Position numbers and translations under genes: made by a program
DNA from: an uncultured Clostridia bacterium
GTDB taxonomy: Bacteria; Bacillota; Clostridia; Oscillospirales; Acutalibacteraceae
Length of the DNA: 64,000 bases
Direction of reading: 5' to 3'
Assembly: GCA_944385055.1 (NCBI GenBank)
Contig: CALWVT010000001.1
Location: forward strand, 434,001-498,000
Shown here: positions 27,135 through 35,122 of the stretch, one piece after another
Numbering within the stretch: the stretch's first letter is position 1
Layout of the letters: each line of letters starts with the position of its first letter
The notes under the pieces: model-generated
Seen by the model: only the letters and a program-made list of their open reading frames with translations
Told to the model about the DNA's origin: nothing
The model's database searches: none

Positions 27135-28023
27135 TGTGCTTCCTCCTTCCCGGATTTACGCGGGTCGCGACCAGCGCAATCACAAAGATAATAGACATCA
27201 AAAGCTTTAAATAGTTTGTGTCCAAGCCAATCTGCATGGCGATGGTCAGGCAGGCGCGATACAGGATCATGCCGATGACAACGGCTAGGGTCGGCTTCAT
27301 GAAACGGATCCGTCCGAAGATTGCCGTGCCGATGATAACAGCGGCCAGCGCCATGACAACCATACCGGTGCCGGCGGTTACATCTGCGCTTTCCTTTTGT
27401 TGTGCCATGACACAGCCCGAAAGCGCCGTAAGGCCATTGCCGAACATCAGTCCCAAAATTTTCATATTGCCGGGGTCACGCCCTAAGGAAATGACAAACT
27501 GCGGGTTGCTGCCTGAGGCACGCAGCAGAAGGCCGGACTGCGTTTTGAGAAAGAGATCGACCAAAATCTTGACGACAACGCAGACGATCAATGCCATCAC
27601 AAGGCCGCTCCATTTCCCCAATCCCGTCTGCAAAAGGCCGCCAAGGCCGCTTGAGAAAATGGTGGGTAGATTTAAAAATGTCAAAATAGCTTTTTTCCCG
27701 GTGATCATCAGATTGACGCTGTAAAGAGCAGTCATCACCAAAATACCGGAAAGCAGATCCGTAATGTGCAGCTTGACATGCAGCAGCCCCGTTACACATC
27801 CGGCAGCCGCGCCGGCTGCAAACGAAGCCAGGCAGGCAATCCAAGGGTTTACCCCCACATTGATCAATGCCGCTGCGGTGCACATGCCCAGCGGGAATGA
27901 GCCATCCACTGTCAAGTCCGGAAAATCCAGAACTTTATACGTAATGTAGACACCAATTGCCATGATGCCGTAGATAAAGCCCTCACGCAGAACGATCTGC
28001 AGAAGGTTCATAAAAATGTCCAA
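27106..28023 (-). CDS. trpY: ABC transporter permease, tryptophan-type importer
   Basis: A 305-residue permease of the branched-chain-type (BPD_transp_2) family with eight to nine hydrophobic segments. YGIMAIGVYITYKVLDFPDLTVDGSFPLG near the start is typical of permeases that pair with ABC_sub_bind lipoproteins. It should form the channel of the importer. It lies 34 bases after the lipoprotein gene and overlaps the ATPase gene. Control is by the upstream T-box leader. Confidence 0.88.
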   Translation of the reverse strand: MDIFMNLLQIVLREGFIYGIMAIGVYITYKVLDFPDLTVDGSFPLGMCTAAALINVGVNPWIACLASFAAGAAAGCVTGLLHVKLHITDLLSGILVMTALYSVNLMITGKKAILTFLNLPTIFSSGLGGLLQTGLGKWSGLVMALIVCVVVKILVDLFLKTQSGLLLRASGSNPQFVISLGRDPGNMKILGLMFGNGLTALSGCVMAQQKESADVTAGTGMVVMALAAVIIGTAIFGRIRFMKPTLAVVIGMILYRACLTIAMQIGLDTNYLKLLMSIIFVIALVATRVNPGRRKHNAVINRSKI

Positions 28024-28057
28024 TACCTTCCCCTTGCTTTCAATTGAGAGTCTTTGC

Positions 28058-29080
28058 TTATTCGCTGTCTGCAGTCACGGCCTGTGCGTCCTGGAATGTT
28101 TCCGGAAGTGTCAGTCCGAGCTGTTCCATCACATCGGGATTGTAAACAGGTGTCCCGTCCTCAACGGTATAAACCGGTGTATCCGCCGGGGTAGCTTCCC
28201 CTTTTAGAATTTTGCCGGCGATCTTGCCGGTCTCTTCGCCGAGTGACACAAAATCGATGCTGACGGACGCAAGGCAGCCATTTTTAACCTGCTCAATCTC
28301 GGAGCCAAATACCGGAATATTGGCCTCCTGGGCTGCCTGCAGCTCACTGGTCAGATTGTTGACGACGTTGTTGTCGGTAAAATTATTGAAGCAGTCCACA
28401 CCTTTGGCAGCCAGTGCCTGTGCGCCCGTTGCGACTTCGCTGGAGTTTGTGACGCCCTGTTCCACCACTTCAAACCCGTACTGCGGTGCCAATTCCTTGA
28501 AACGCTGCAGCACCGAGATGGAATTGCTTTCACTTGTCGTATACAATACGCCGATCTTTGTGGCGTCCGGAAGGAATGCGCGGATCATTTCCAGCTGCGA
28601 TTCCAGCGGCAAAACATCACTCGAGCCCGTGCAGGTGGTGCCTGGCTGTTCCAAGCTATTGACAAGCTGGCTTGCGACAGGGTCATTCACTGCCGTAAAG
28701 ACGACGGGCGTTCCATCTGCCTTTGTGGCTGCATAAGCGCTCACTGCGGCGGGTGTTGCAATGGCGCAGATCATATCGTATTGCTTTGCGGCCATTGTTT
28801 GTGCCTGCGTATCGGCAGTGGAAGCTTCGCCTTGTGCGTTTTGAAAATCAATCGTGAGGTTTTCCCCTTCAACAAAACCTTCGTCAGCCAGCCCTTTGAG
28901 CAGGCCTTCGTAGCAATTGTCGAGCGAAGCGTGTGTCGCATATTGGATCACGCCGATCGATTTGGAATCTGTCGCATTCCCTGAAGTATCCCCAGAAGAG
29001 GCACTGTCACATCCGGCAGCCAAAAGCGCCATGGCGGCAGCTAAAATACCTGCCAACGCTCGTTTGCACGATTTTTTCAT
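28058..29080 (-). CDS. trpX: ABC substrate-binding lipoprotein, tryptophan-type importer
   Basis: A 340-residue lipoprotein: signal peptide, lipobox LLAAGC with C24, a polar Ser/Gly/Asp linker, then an ABC_sub_bind (PF04392-type) fold starting IGVIQYATHASLDNCYEGLLKGL. It should bind the amino acid outside the membrane. It is the first gene of the operon. The start at 29080 is set by AAGGGAG 8 bases upstream; the longer open frame runs into the T-box leader and is not coding. Tryptophan as ligand is inferred from the leader's UGG specifier. Confidence 0.88.
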   Translation of the reverse strand: MKKSCKRALAGILAAAMALLAAGCDSASSGDTSGNATDSKSIGVIQYATHASLDNCYEGLLKGLADEGFVEGENLTIDFQNAQGEASTADTQAQTMAAKQYDMICAIATPAAVSAYAATKADGTPVVFTAVNDPVASQLVNSLEQPGTTCTGSSDVLPLESQLEMIRAFLPDATKIGVLYTTSESNSISVLQRFKELAPQYGFEVVEQGVTNSSEVATGAQALAAKGVDCFNNFTDNNVVNNLTSELQAAQEANIPVFGSEIEQVKNGCLASVSIDFVSLGEETGKIAGKILKGEATPADTPVYTVEDGTPVYNPDVMEQLGLTLPETFQDAQAVTADSE

Positions 29081-29124
29081 GATAAAGACTCCCTTCAAGA
29101 CCCATAAAATCGTCATTCGCAAAA

Positions 29125-29412
29125 GAAAAAGCCCTTGCCCCTGCAAAAAACAGGGACAAGAGCTTTGAAAACTCCTGCGGTACCACCCTTGATTGGTGTA
29201 AAAACACCCGCTCGCCCGCACACAAACATGCGCGTTTCCCATGATAACGGAGGAAATCCGTCTCCCCTACTTGCCTTTCGGCTTTGGGTTCGCCCTCGAA
29301 AGTCCATTCCACAGACGATCTCGCACCGCGCTCTCACCTGCCGCAGCTCTCTTTGCCGGGATCCTGTCTGTGTACTCCTCTTTCTCTTAGGTTTGAGGAT
29401 TCATTTTTTGTT
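29125..29412 (-). promoter_or_regulatory. T-box leader, tryptophan (UGG) specifier, upstream of trpXYZ
   Basis: The minus-strand leader has the T-box core AAGGGTGGTACCGC (29190-29177), an antiterminator/terminator pair, and the terminator GCTCTTGTCCCTG...CAGGGGCAAGGGC with T-run at 29163-29125. In stem I an AGTA element is followed by helix CACAGAC paired with GTCTGTG; directly after it comes GGAA-TGG-AC, so the specifier is TGG (29306-29304), Trp. Uncharged tRNA-Trp should favour read-through. The acceptor-pairing bases are TGGT, which gives a G-U pair with the usual tRNA-Trp discriminator G; this small misfit lowers certainty about the amino acid. Confidence 0.85.
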
Positions 29413-29442
29413 ATTATATACCCAGATCCAAGGCGTTGTCAA
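29413..29442 (-). promoter_or_regulatory. Promoter of the trpXYZ T-box leader
   Basis: Minus strand TTGACA (29442-29437), 18-base spacer, TATAAT (29418-29413), starting 19 bases beyond the alaS stop. Confidence 0.85.
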
Positions 29443-29460
29443 GAGAAACTTTTAAAAATC

Positions 29461-32088
29461 TTACATCATTCCGCGGACAATGTCTTCAGCGGCCGCCAAT
29501 GCTTCGTCAAGTTTCGTCAGATCTTTTGCGCCCGCCATTGCGAAGTCGGCCTTGCCGCCGCCCTTTCCGCCTGCAATCTTGGCAACTTCGCGCACGATTT
29601 TGCCGGCGTTCAGGCCCTTGTCCTGTGCGTTTTTGCTGACGCTGACAGCAATGTTGGCTTTGCCGTCGTGCGTGCCGATCAGGACCGCGACGAGGTTCGG
29701 TGCGTGTTCACGCAGCTTGTCGCAGACCGTGCGGAGTCCGTCCGGCGTCGTCGCCGAGAAGAGGGCCGTGATTACGCGCACACCGTTGACAAGTTTCGCA
29801 TTTTCAAAGATACCGTGCGCCTGCACATCGGCCAGACGCTCGCGGATAGCTGCCACGGCAGCGTCGCGGGCTTTCAGCTCTGCCATCAGCTGGCTCGCCT
29901 TCTGCGGGACAGCCGTAATGGAATTGGCCTTTAAGGTGGCTGCCGCCGAGCCAAGTTCCGAAAGCATCTGGTCCATGTAAGCGAGCGAATTCAAGCCGGT
30001 CACAGCTGCAATGCGGCGGACGCCTGCTGCTACGCTGCTTTCCGAAACAATTTTGAACAGGCCCAATTCACCGGTATTGTGCGCATGTGTGCCGCCGCAG
30101 AATTCACGGCTGAAGTCTCCAACACTGACCACACGGACGATGTCGCCGTACTTTTCCCCAAACAATGCCATTGCGCCGAGTTTTTTTGCTTCTTCAATCG
30201 GCATTTCTCGCACATCGACCGGCGTTGTGGAAAGGATGACCGTATTGACCAGGTGCTCGACTTGGTGCAGTTCCGTCTGCGAAAGTGCTTCAAAATGCGT
30301 AAAGTCGAAGCGCACTTCCTTTTCATTAACAAGCTGGCCGGCCTGTTCGACATGGTCGCCCAATACTTTCCGCAGCGCCGCCTGCAGCAAGTGCGCAGCC
30401 GTATGATTGCGCATGATCGCCTGGCGCCGTTCCCAATCCGGCTGCGTTTCCACAACATCGCCAACGCGGACGGTGCCGGCTTCTACGGTGCAGAGATGCA
30501 GGAAATTCTTGGCCTGGTTCTTTGTTGTGTCTTTCACCACCAGCATGCATTCATCGCCGGAAATAGAGCCGGTATCCCCCACTTGTCCGCCGCTTTCTGC
30601 GTAGAAAGTGGTCTTATCCAACACAAGGCCGATTTCTTCGCCTGCATCGGCACTCTCCACGCGCTCGTCGCCGCACAGGATGGCGAGAACTTTTGCCTGG
30701 GCGGCTTGTTCCGTATAGCCTAAAAATTCTGTTTCCGGCACATCGTCCAGCAAATTGCTTTCGCCGGCCCACGCATCAATGTCGGATTCCTTGCGGGCGT
30801 TGCGTGCGCGCTCTTTCTGCTGGCGCATAAGCTCCTGGAACGCCTCTTCATCGACCGAGAAGCCGCGTTCTGCCGCGATTTCCTTCGTCAGATCGATCGG
30901 GAAGCCATACGTATCGCTGAGTTTAAACGCATCGGCGCCCTGGATCACCTTCCGGTCTGTCTGATCCATAATATTGTTGAGCAGGAGCATGCCCTGGTCG
31001 ATGGTGCGGGCAAAGGAATCCTCTTCTACCGAGATCAGCTTCAAAATCAGATTCTTCTTTTCCTCCAGCTCCGGATAGGCCCCGGCGCTCTCGTGAATCG
31101 CCGTTTGGGCGATTTCCGACAGGAACGGGTGGTCGATCCCGAGTAAACGGCCGTGGCGCGCAGCGCGGCGCAGCAGGCGGCGCAGCACATAGCCGCGGCC
31201 TTCGTTAGAGGGCATGACGCCGTCCGCAATCATAAAGACCGTGGAGCGGATGTGGTCTGTGATCACGCGCAGGGAAATGTCGGCTTTTTCGTCTTTTCCG
31301 TACGTCACGTTTGCAACCTTGCAGATATGCTTCATGATATTTTGTACGGTGTCCACCAAAAAGAGGTTGTCGACATTTTGGACGATGCAGGCCAAACGCT
31401 CGAGGCCCATGCCCGTGTCGATATTGGGATGTTCCAGCGGCGGATAGTGGCCTTCGCCGTCACTGTTAAACTGCGAGAACACGACGTTCCAGAACTCGAC
31501 GTAACGGTCGCAGTCACAGCCCGGGCCGCAGGTCGGTTTGCCGCAGCCGTGTTCGGGGCCGCGGTCAAAATAGATTTCCGAGCAGGGGCCGCATGCGCCG
31601 GGGCCATGCTCCCAGAAATTGTCCTCTTTGCCCAGGCGAACGATGTGGCTCGGGTCTACGCCGACTTCTTTGGTCCAGATGTCGTAGGCTTCATCGTCGT
31701 CTAAATAAATGGTGACCCAGAGTTTATCAACCGGCATTTCCATCACTTTCGTGCAGAATTCCCATGCCCAGGCGGTTGCCTCATGCTTAAAGTAATCACC
31801 AAACGAGAAGTTGCCGAGCATTTCAAAGAAGGTACCGTGGCGGTCGGTAATGCCAACGTTGTCAATGTCGCCGGTGCGGATGCACTTCTGGCACGTCGTC
31901 ACACGTTTGCGCGGCGGCGTTACCTCCCCTGTAAAATACTTTTTCATTGGCGCCATGCCGCTGTTAATCAGCAGCAGGGAATTGTCGTCCTTCGGAATGA
32001 GCGAAAAACTTGGCAGGCGCAGATGGCCCTTGCTTTCAAAAAACTCCAGGAATTTTTCGCGGATTTCGTTGAGTCCCATCCATTGCAT
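29461..32088 (-). CDS. alaS: Alanyl-tRNA synthetase
   Basis: Charges tRNA-Ala. The 875-residue class II synthetase has the N-terminal catalytic domain (MGLNEIREKFLEFFESKGH, RVTTCQKCIRTGDIDNVG), the editing domain zinc motifs HTAAHLL and CGGTHAHNTG, and the C-terminal DHHA1-type domain GGGKADFAMAG. Length is normal. It is the second gene of a unit headed by an M42 peptidase gene 49 bases upstream and controlled by an Ala-type T-box. No terminator is seen before the next promoter, so some read-through to the trpXYZ T-box is possible. Confidence 0.97.
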   Translation of the reverse strand: MQWMGLNEIREKFLEFFESKGHLRLPSFSLIPKDDNSLLLINSGMAPMKKYFTGEVTPPRKRVTTCQKCIRTGDIDNVGITDRHGTFFEMLGNFSFGDYFKHEATAWAWEFCTKVMEMPVDKLWVTIYLDDDEAYDIWTKEVGVDPSHIVRLGKEDNFWEHGPGACGPCSEIYFDRGPEHGCGKPTCGPGCDCDRYVEFWNVVFSQFNSDGEGHYPPLEHPNIDTGMGLERLACIVQNVDNLFLVDTVQNIMKHICKVANVTYGKDEKADISLRVITDHIRSTVFMIADGVMPSNEGRGYVLRRLLRRAARHGRLLGIDHPFLSEIAQTAIHESAGAYPELEEKKNLILKLISVEEDSFARTIDQGMLLLNNIMDQTDRKVIQGADAFKLSDTYGFPIDLTKEIAAERGFSVDEEAFQELMRQQKERARNARKESDIDAWAGESNLLDDVPETEFLGYTEQAAQAKVLAILCGDERVESADAGEEIGLVLDKTTFYAESGGQVGDTGSISGDECMLVVKDTTKNQAKNFLHLCTVEAGTVRVGDVVETQPDWERRQAIMRNHTAAHLLQAALRKVLGDHVEQAGQLVNEKEVRFDFTHFEALSQTELHQVEHLVNTVILSTTPVDVREMPIEEAKKLGAMALFGEKYGDIVRVVSVGDFSREFCGGTHAHNTGELGLFKIVSESSVAAGVRRIAAVTGLNSLAYMDQMLSELGSAAATLKANSITAVPQKASQLMAELKARDAAVAAIRERLADVQAHGIFENAKLVNGVRVITALFSATTPDGLRTVCDKLREHAPNLVAVLIGTHDGKANIAVSVSKNAQDKGLNAGKIVREVAKIAGGKGGGKADFAMAGAKDLTKLDEALAAAEDIVRGMM

Positions 32089-32137
32089 TGCGATTCATTC
32101 TCCATTTCTTCTATAAATTAAACTTCCAGATCAAGCT

Positions 32138-33163
32138 TTACAACGTATACGCTTTTAAGAGTTTCAGCGTATTTTCGGCACCGTCTACATGGGAGCGTTC
32201 ATAGCCGTGGGAGGCATAAACGCCGGCGCCAATCAGGCCGTGGCGCACGTCATAGCCGGCATGCAGCGTGGCCTCGACATCCGAGCCGTAAAACGGATAG
32301 ATATCTACCGCATAGGGGATCTGGTGTGCACGTGCGGCTTTGACGAGTGCTGTCACGACGGAATCGTCATAAGGGCCGCCGGAATCTTTTGCGCAAATCG
32401 AGACTTCATGCTCCGTGCAGCGGAGGCCGTCCCCGACGCAGCCCATATCGACACTGAGCACCTCCTCGACATCTTCCGGAACAGACGCAGACGCACCGTG
32501 GCCGACTTCTTCATAAACGGTGAAGTGCAGGTATACTTTGCGCTTCGGGGTTGTATGGGTATCCCGCAAAAATTTTGCATAAGTCAGAAAAATGGCTGCG
32601 CTGAGTTTGTCGTCCAAGAAACGGCTCTTGATGTATCCGCTCGGGGTTACAACGGTCCGGGGCGAAAAGCAGACGAAATCACCGATTTCAATCCCAAGTT
32701 TGCGGGTTTCTTCTTCCGATTTCGTTCGTTCGTCGATGACGACTTCCATGTTTTGAAAAGTCCGGCGCGTTTCTGAATAATCCTTATTGACATGGACGGA
32801 CGCGTTGTTTAACTGCAATGTGCCGGTATAGGTGCCGTCAAAGCGCGTGTAGATCACGCAGGTTTCCGTCTCGCAATTTTCGGGCTGTAAGCCTCCAATG
32901 GGCGAAAGCACGAGACGGCCGTTTGCCTTAATCGAAGCGACGATTGCCCCGAGCGTATCGACGTGGGCCATTGCAAGCAGCGGATGCCCTTCGCCGCCCA
33001 GGCAGACACATACGCCGCCTTTACGGGTCTTTATGGGCTGATATCCCAGCGCTGTGAGCTCTTTCAGAAGATATTCGGCTGCGGCGTTGGTTTTTCCGGT
33101 GGGACTATCAATCGCACACAGCTTTTTAAGTTGTTCTACACAATAGGTCATTTCCTCATTCAT
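32138..33163 (-). CDS. M42 family metallo-aminopeptidase
   Basis: A 341-residue cytoplasmic M42 (glutamyl aminopeptidase/endoglucanase-type) peptidase that trims peptides to free amino acids. Metal ligands are seen in MAHVDTLG, RFLDDKLSA, YEEVGHG, VDMGC and the C-terminal ASHGYERSH. The SD AGGGGAGA lies 8 bases before the ATG. It sits directly downstream of an Ala-type T-box and upstream of alaS, so it should be induced by alanine starvation. A natural reading is that it releases alanine or other residues from peptides for tRNA charging; the specificity is not visible in the sequence. Confidence 0.9.
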   Translation of the reverse strand: MNEEMTYCVEQLKKLCAIDSPTGKTNAAAEYLLKELTALGYQPIKTRKGGVCVCLGGEGHPLLAMAHVDTLGAIVASIKANGRLVLSPIGGLQPENCETETCVIYTRFDGTYTGTLQLNNASVHVNKDYSETRRTFQNMEVVIDERTKSEEETRKLGIEIGDFVCFSPRTVVTPSGYIKSRFLDDKLSAAIFLTYAKFLRDTHTTPKRKVYLHFTVYEEVGHGASASVPEDVEEVLSVDMGCVGDGLRCTEHEVSICAKDSGGPYDDSVVTALVKAARAHQIPYAVDIYPFYGSDVEATLHAGYDVRHGLIGAGVYASHGYERSHVDGAENTLKLLKAYTL

Positions 33164-33186
33164 GCATCAAATCTCCCCTTTTCTGC

Positions 33187-33442
33187 AAAAAAAGAAGGCT
33201 CACCCGTCCGATATGGGACGAGAGAACCCGTGGTACCACCCAAATTGCGTCAAAAAGACGCCGCTTGATTCCTTTTAACGCAAGGCTACGCCGCACTCCT
33301 CGCGCGGAACTCCAGGTTGGCCGACACATCCTGCAGCCGTCGGGCTTCCACCATCCCCGGCTCTCTATACACTGCATCTGGGAAATGCCTTTTCCCCTTC
33401 TTCGTTTTTCGCAGATTGAATCATGCTTTGCAAACATAAACT
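33187..33442 (-). promoter_or_regulatory. T-box leader, probable alanine (GCC) specifier, upstream of M42 peptidase and alaS
   Basis: The minus-strand leader has the T-box core TTTGGGTGGTACCACGG (33244-33228) and a terminator GGTTCTCTCGTCC/GGACGGGTGAGCC with a T7 run (33228-33187). Stem I contains AGAGAG and a TGGTG apical motif. The best specifier reading is GCC (33321-33319) in GTGTCG-GCC-AAC, Ala, which agrees with alaS and with the acceptor-pairing TGGT (tRNA-Ala discriminator A). Stem I folding here is less clear than in the Trp leader, so the exact codon is a good inference rather than proven. Confidence 0.85.
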
Positions 33443-33471
33443 ATTATAAACGTGTCGGCAGGCTTTGTCAA
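33443..33471 (-). promoter_or_regulatory. Consensus promoter of the M42-alaS T-box leader
   Basis: Minus strand TTGACA (33471-33466), 17 bases, TATAAT (33448-33443): a perfect sigma-A promoter. Its -35 overlaps the last codons of the PBP gene. Confidence 0.92.
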
Positions 33472-35069
33472 TCGATTTGCGTAGATAATTTCTCGGCGAT
33501 TTCGCGAAAGACAGGGCCGCAGTCTTTTCCCCCGCTGCTCCCCCCCTCTTCCATGACGACCACAACGTAGCGCGGTGCGTTTACAGGGAAAAAGCCCGTA
33601 TACCAGCAGATGTTTTCCTCCACACCGCCTTCCATGCGGCCGGTCTGAGCGGTGGCGGTTTTGGCGGCGGCGGATACTGCAGAGGGCTTTCCCGGCATAC
33701 CGGTGCCGGATTGCACGCAATCCACCATATAGCTTGTTAAGAGCGCGGCAGTATTTTCAGACATGACCGGAACGGCGTCGGGGGAATTTGTGCTTTTAAA
33801 AGCGGCATCCGCGCGCGCCTGCGTTCCCAGAATCACAGATGGCGGTGTATAAAAGCCTTTGGAAGCGACGGCGTTGACCATGGCGGCAACCTGCAGCGGA
33901 GTTGCCGTCAGGGCGCCTTGTCCGAAGGAAAAGCTCGCAAGTTCCTGGCCGTTTTGCAGGGATTTTAACGTGGGCAGTGTGCCGGCGGAGCCGGAAAAAG
34001 AGGGAGCCAATGGAGTTTCCGTTCCAAAGCCACACAAGCGCGCCTTTTGCAGGAATGCCGAAGCAGACAACGTTTGCGAAAGGTTGACAAAGTAGCAATT
34101 GCAAGACTGTGCGATGGCTTGCCGCATCGAGATTAGGCCGTGCGCCTCTCCCTCATAGCAGTGAAAGGTGCGTGCATCGAGCTGTTGTGTGCCGGTACAG
34201 CGATACGTTGTCTCCGGGTCCACGCCCGCCTCCAGTGCGGTGGCTGCACTGACGAGTTTAAACACAGAGCCGACATTATACGCCTGCAGGACACGGTCTA
34301 CGAGGGGGCCGTCCGCCGCGTTTAAGGAGGCGGCAACATTTGTAGGGTCATACGTGGGGACTGAGGCCATAGCTAAAATTTGTGCGCTGCCTGCTTCCAA
34401 TACGACAGCGGCACCTTTTTGTATATGGGTGTGCAGTGCGTTTTCTACGATGCTTTGTATGGATTGATCGAGTGTCAGCTGGACTTTCGCGGTCCCGCGC
34501 GCGTCCTCGGCATGGACTGCAGCGGTGCTGCCCGGCAGCAGATGTCCCAAGGCGTCGACGGTATAGGTGATTTCCGTTTTTCCCCCATTACGCTGCAAAA
34601 AGGAATCATAGGCTTTTTCAAGACCCGTCACGCCGTTGCCGCCGCCATCCAGATAGCCGAGCAGATGGACAGCCAGGGCGGGCCTGGAGGTTCGTTCCGT
34701 CTGTGGGACACATACGATGCCCTCGGCTTCGACCGGTTCGTCAAGGGAAAGCAAGAAGGGCTGTCCGGCCTCCAAAAGTTCCTGTACCTGTGCCATACGT
34801 TCGGCGGAAAGTACGCGCTGCAAGGCCGCTGCAGCTTGCGGGCCTGGCGCGATGGCCGCCATATACGTCGTTTTCCCGCCTGTCAGGGCTTTTCCGTTCC
34901 GATCATAAAAATTGCCGCGGCCGGACGGAATGGTCAGGGTATACGTTTGCTGCTGCGCGGCCGTTTCAGCGAGTGTATGATCTCCCAAGGCGAAAACAAA
35001 CACACGGCAGGCACACAGTACCAGCAACGCAAGAATTGTCGAGAAAATCGCTACGATTCGTTTGCCCAC
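33468..35069 (-). CDS. Class B penicillin-binding protein (transpeptidase)
   Basis: A 533-residue membrane-anchored transpeptidase that cross-links peptidoglycan. One N-terminal membrane helix (about 5-28) is followed by a dimerisation region (GRGNFYDRNGKALTGG) and a transpeptidase domain with SxxK (GSVFK), SxN (SCN) and a third motif KTATAQTG, where most PBPs have KTG. The size and form recall the SpoVD/PBP2 group used in division or spore cortex synthesis. I chose GTG 35069, 8 bases after GGAGG; a GTG three codons earlier is too close to that site. A hairpin covers the ribosome site. Confidence 0.88.
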   Translation of the reverse strand: MGKRIVAIFSTILALLVLCACRVFVFALGDHTLAETAAQQQTYTLTIPSGRGNFYDRNGKALTGGKTTYMAAIAPGPQAAAALQRVLSAERMAQVQELLEAGQPFLLSLDEPVEAEGIVCVPQTERTSRPALAVHLLGYLDGGGNGVTGLEKAYDSFLQRNGGKTEITYTVDALGHLLPGSTAAVHAEDARGTAKVQLTLDQSIQSIVENALHTHIQKGAAVVLEAGSAQILAMASVPTYDPTNVAASLNAADGPLVDRVLQAYNVGSVFKLVSAATALEAGVDPETTYRCTGTQQLDARTFHCYEGEAHGLISMRQAIAQSCNCYFVNLSQTLSASAFLQKARLCGFGTETPLAPSFSGSAGTLPTLKSLQNGQELASFSFGQGALTATPLQVAAMVNAVASKGFYTPPSVILGTQARADAAFKSTNSPDAVPVMSENTAALLTSYMVDCVQSGTGMPGKPSAVSAAAKTATAQTGRMEGGVEENICWYTGFFPVNAPRYVVVVMEEGGSSGGKDCGPVFREIAEKLSTQID

Positions 35070-35071
35070 AA

Positions 35072-35114
35072 AAAGCACCTCCGCTTAGAAGGTTTTTCCA
35101 AACGGAGGCGCTTT
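35072..35114 (-). promoter_or_regulatory. Hairpin overlapping the PBP gene ribosome-binding site
   Basis: AAAGCACCTCCG (35072-35083) pairs with CGGAGGCGCTTT (35103-35114), one mismatch. On the minus strand the 3' arm contains the SD GGAGG of the PBP gene and is followed by TTTTT. It could be a terminator after trhP or an SD-sequestering element, or both. Confidence 0.6.
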
Positions 35115-35122
35115 ATACATCC

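Noticed and set aside
29284..29934. A 216-codon plus-strand frame across the Trp T-box and the end of alaS
   Set aside because: It crosses a clear T-box leader and promoter on the other strand and has no ribosome site.
32189..32776. A 195-codon frame opposite the M42 peptidase gene
   Set aside because: Antisense shadow; the peptidase has all its metal motifs.
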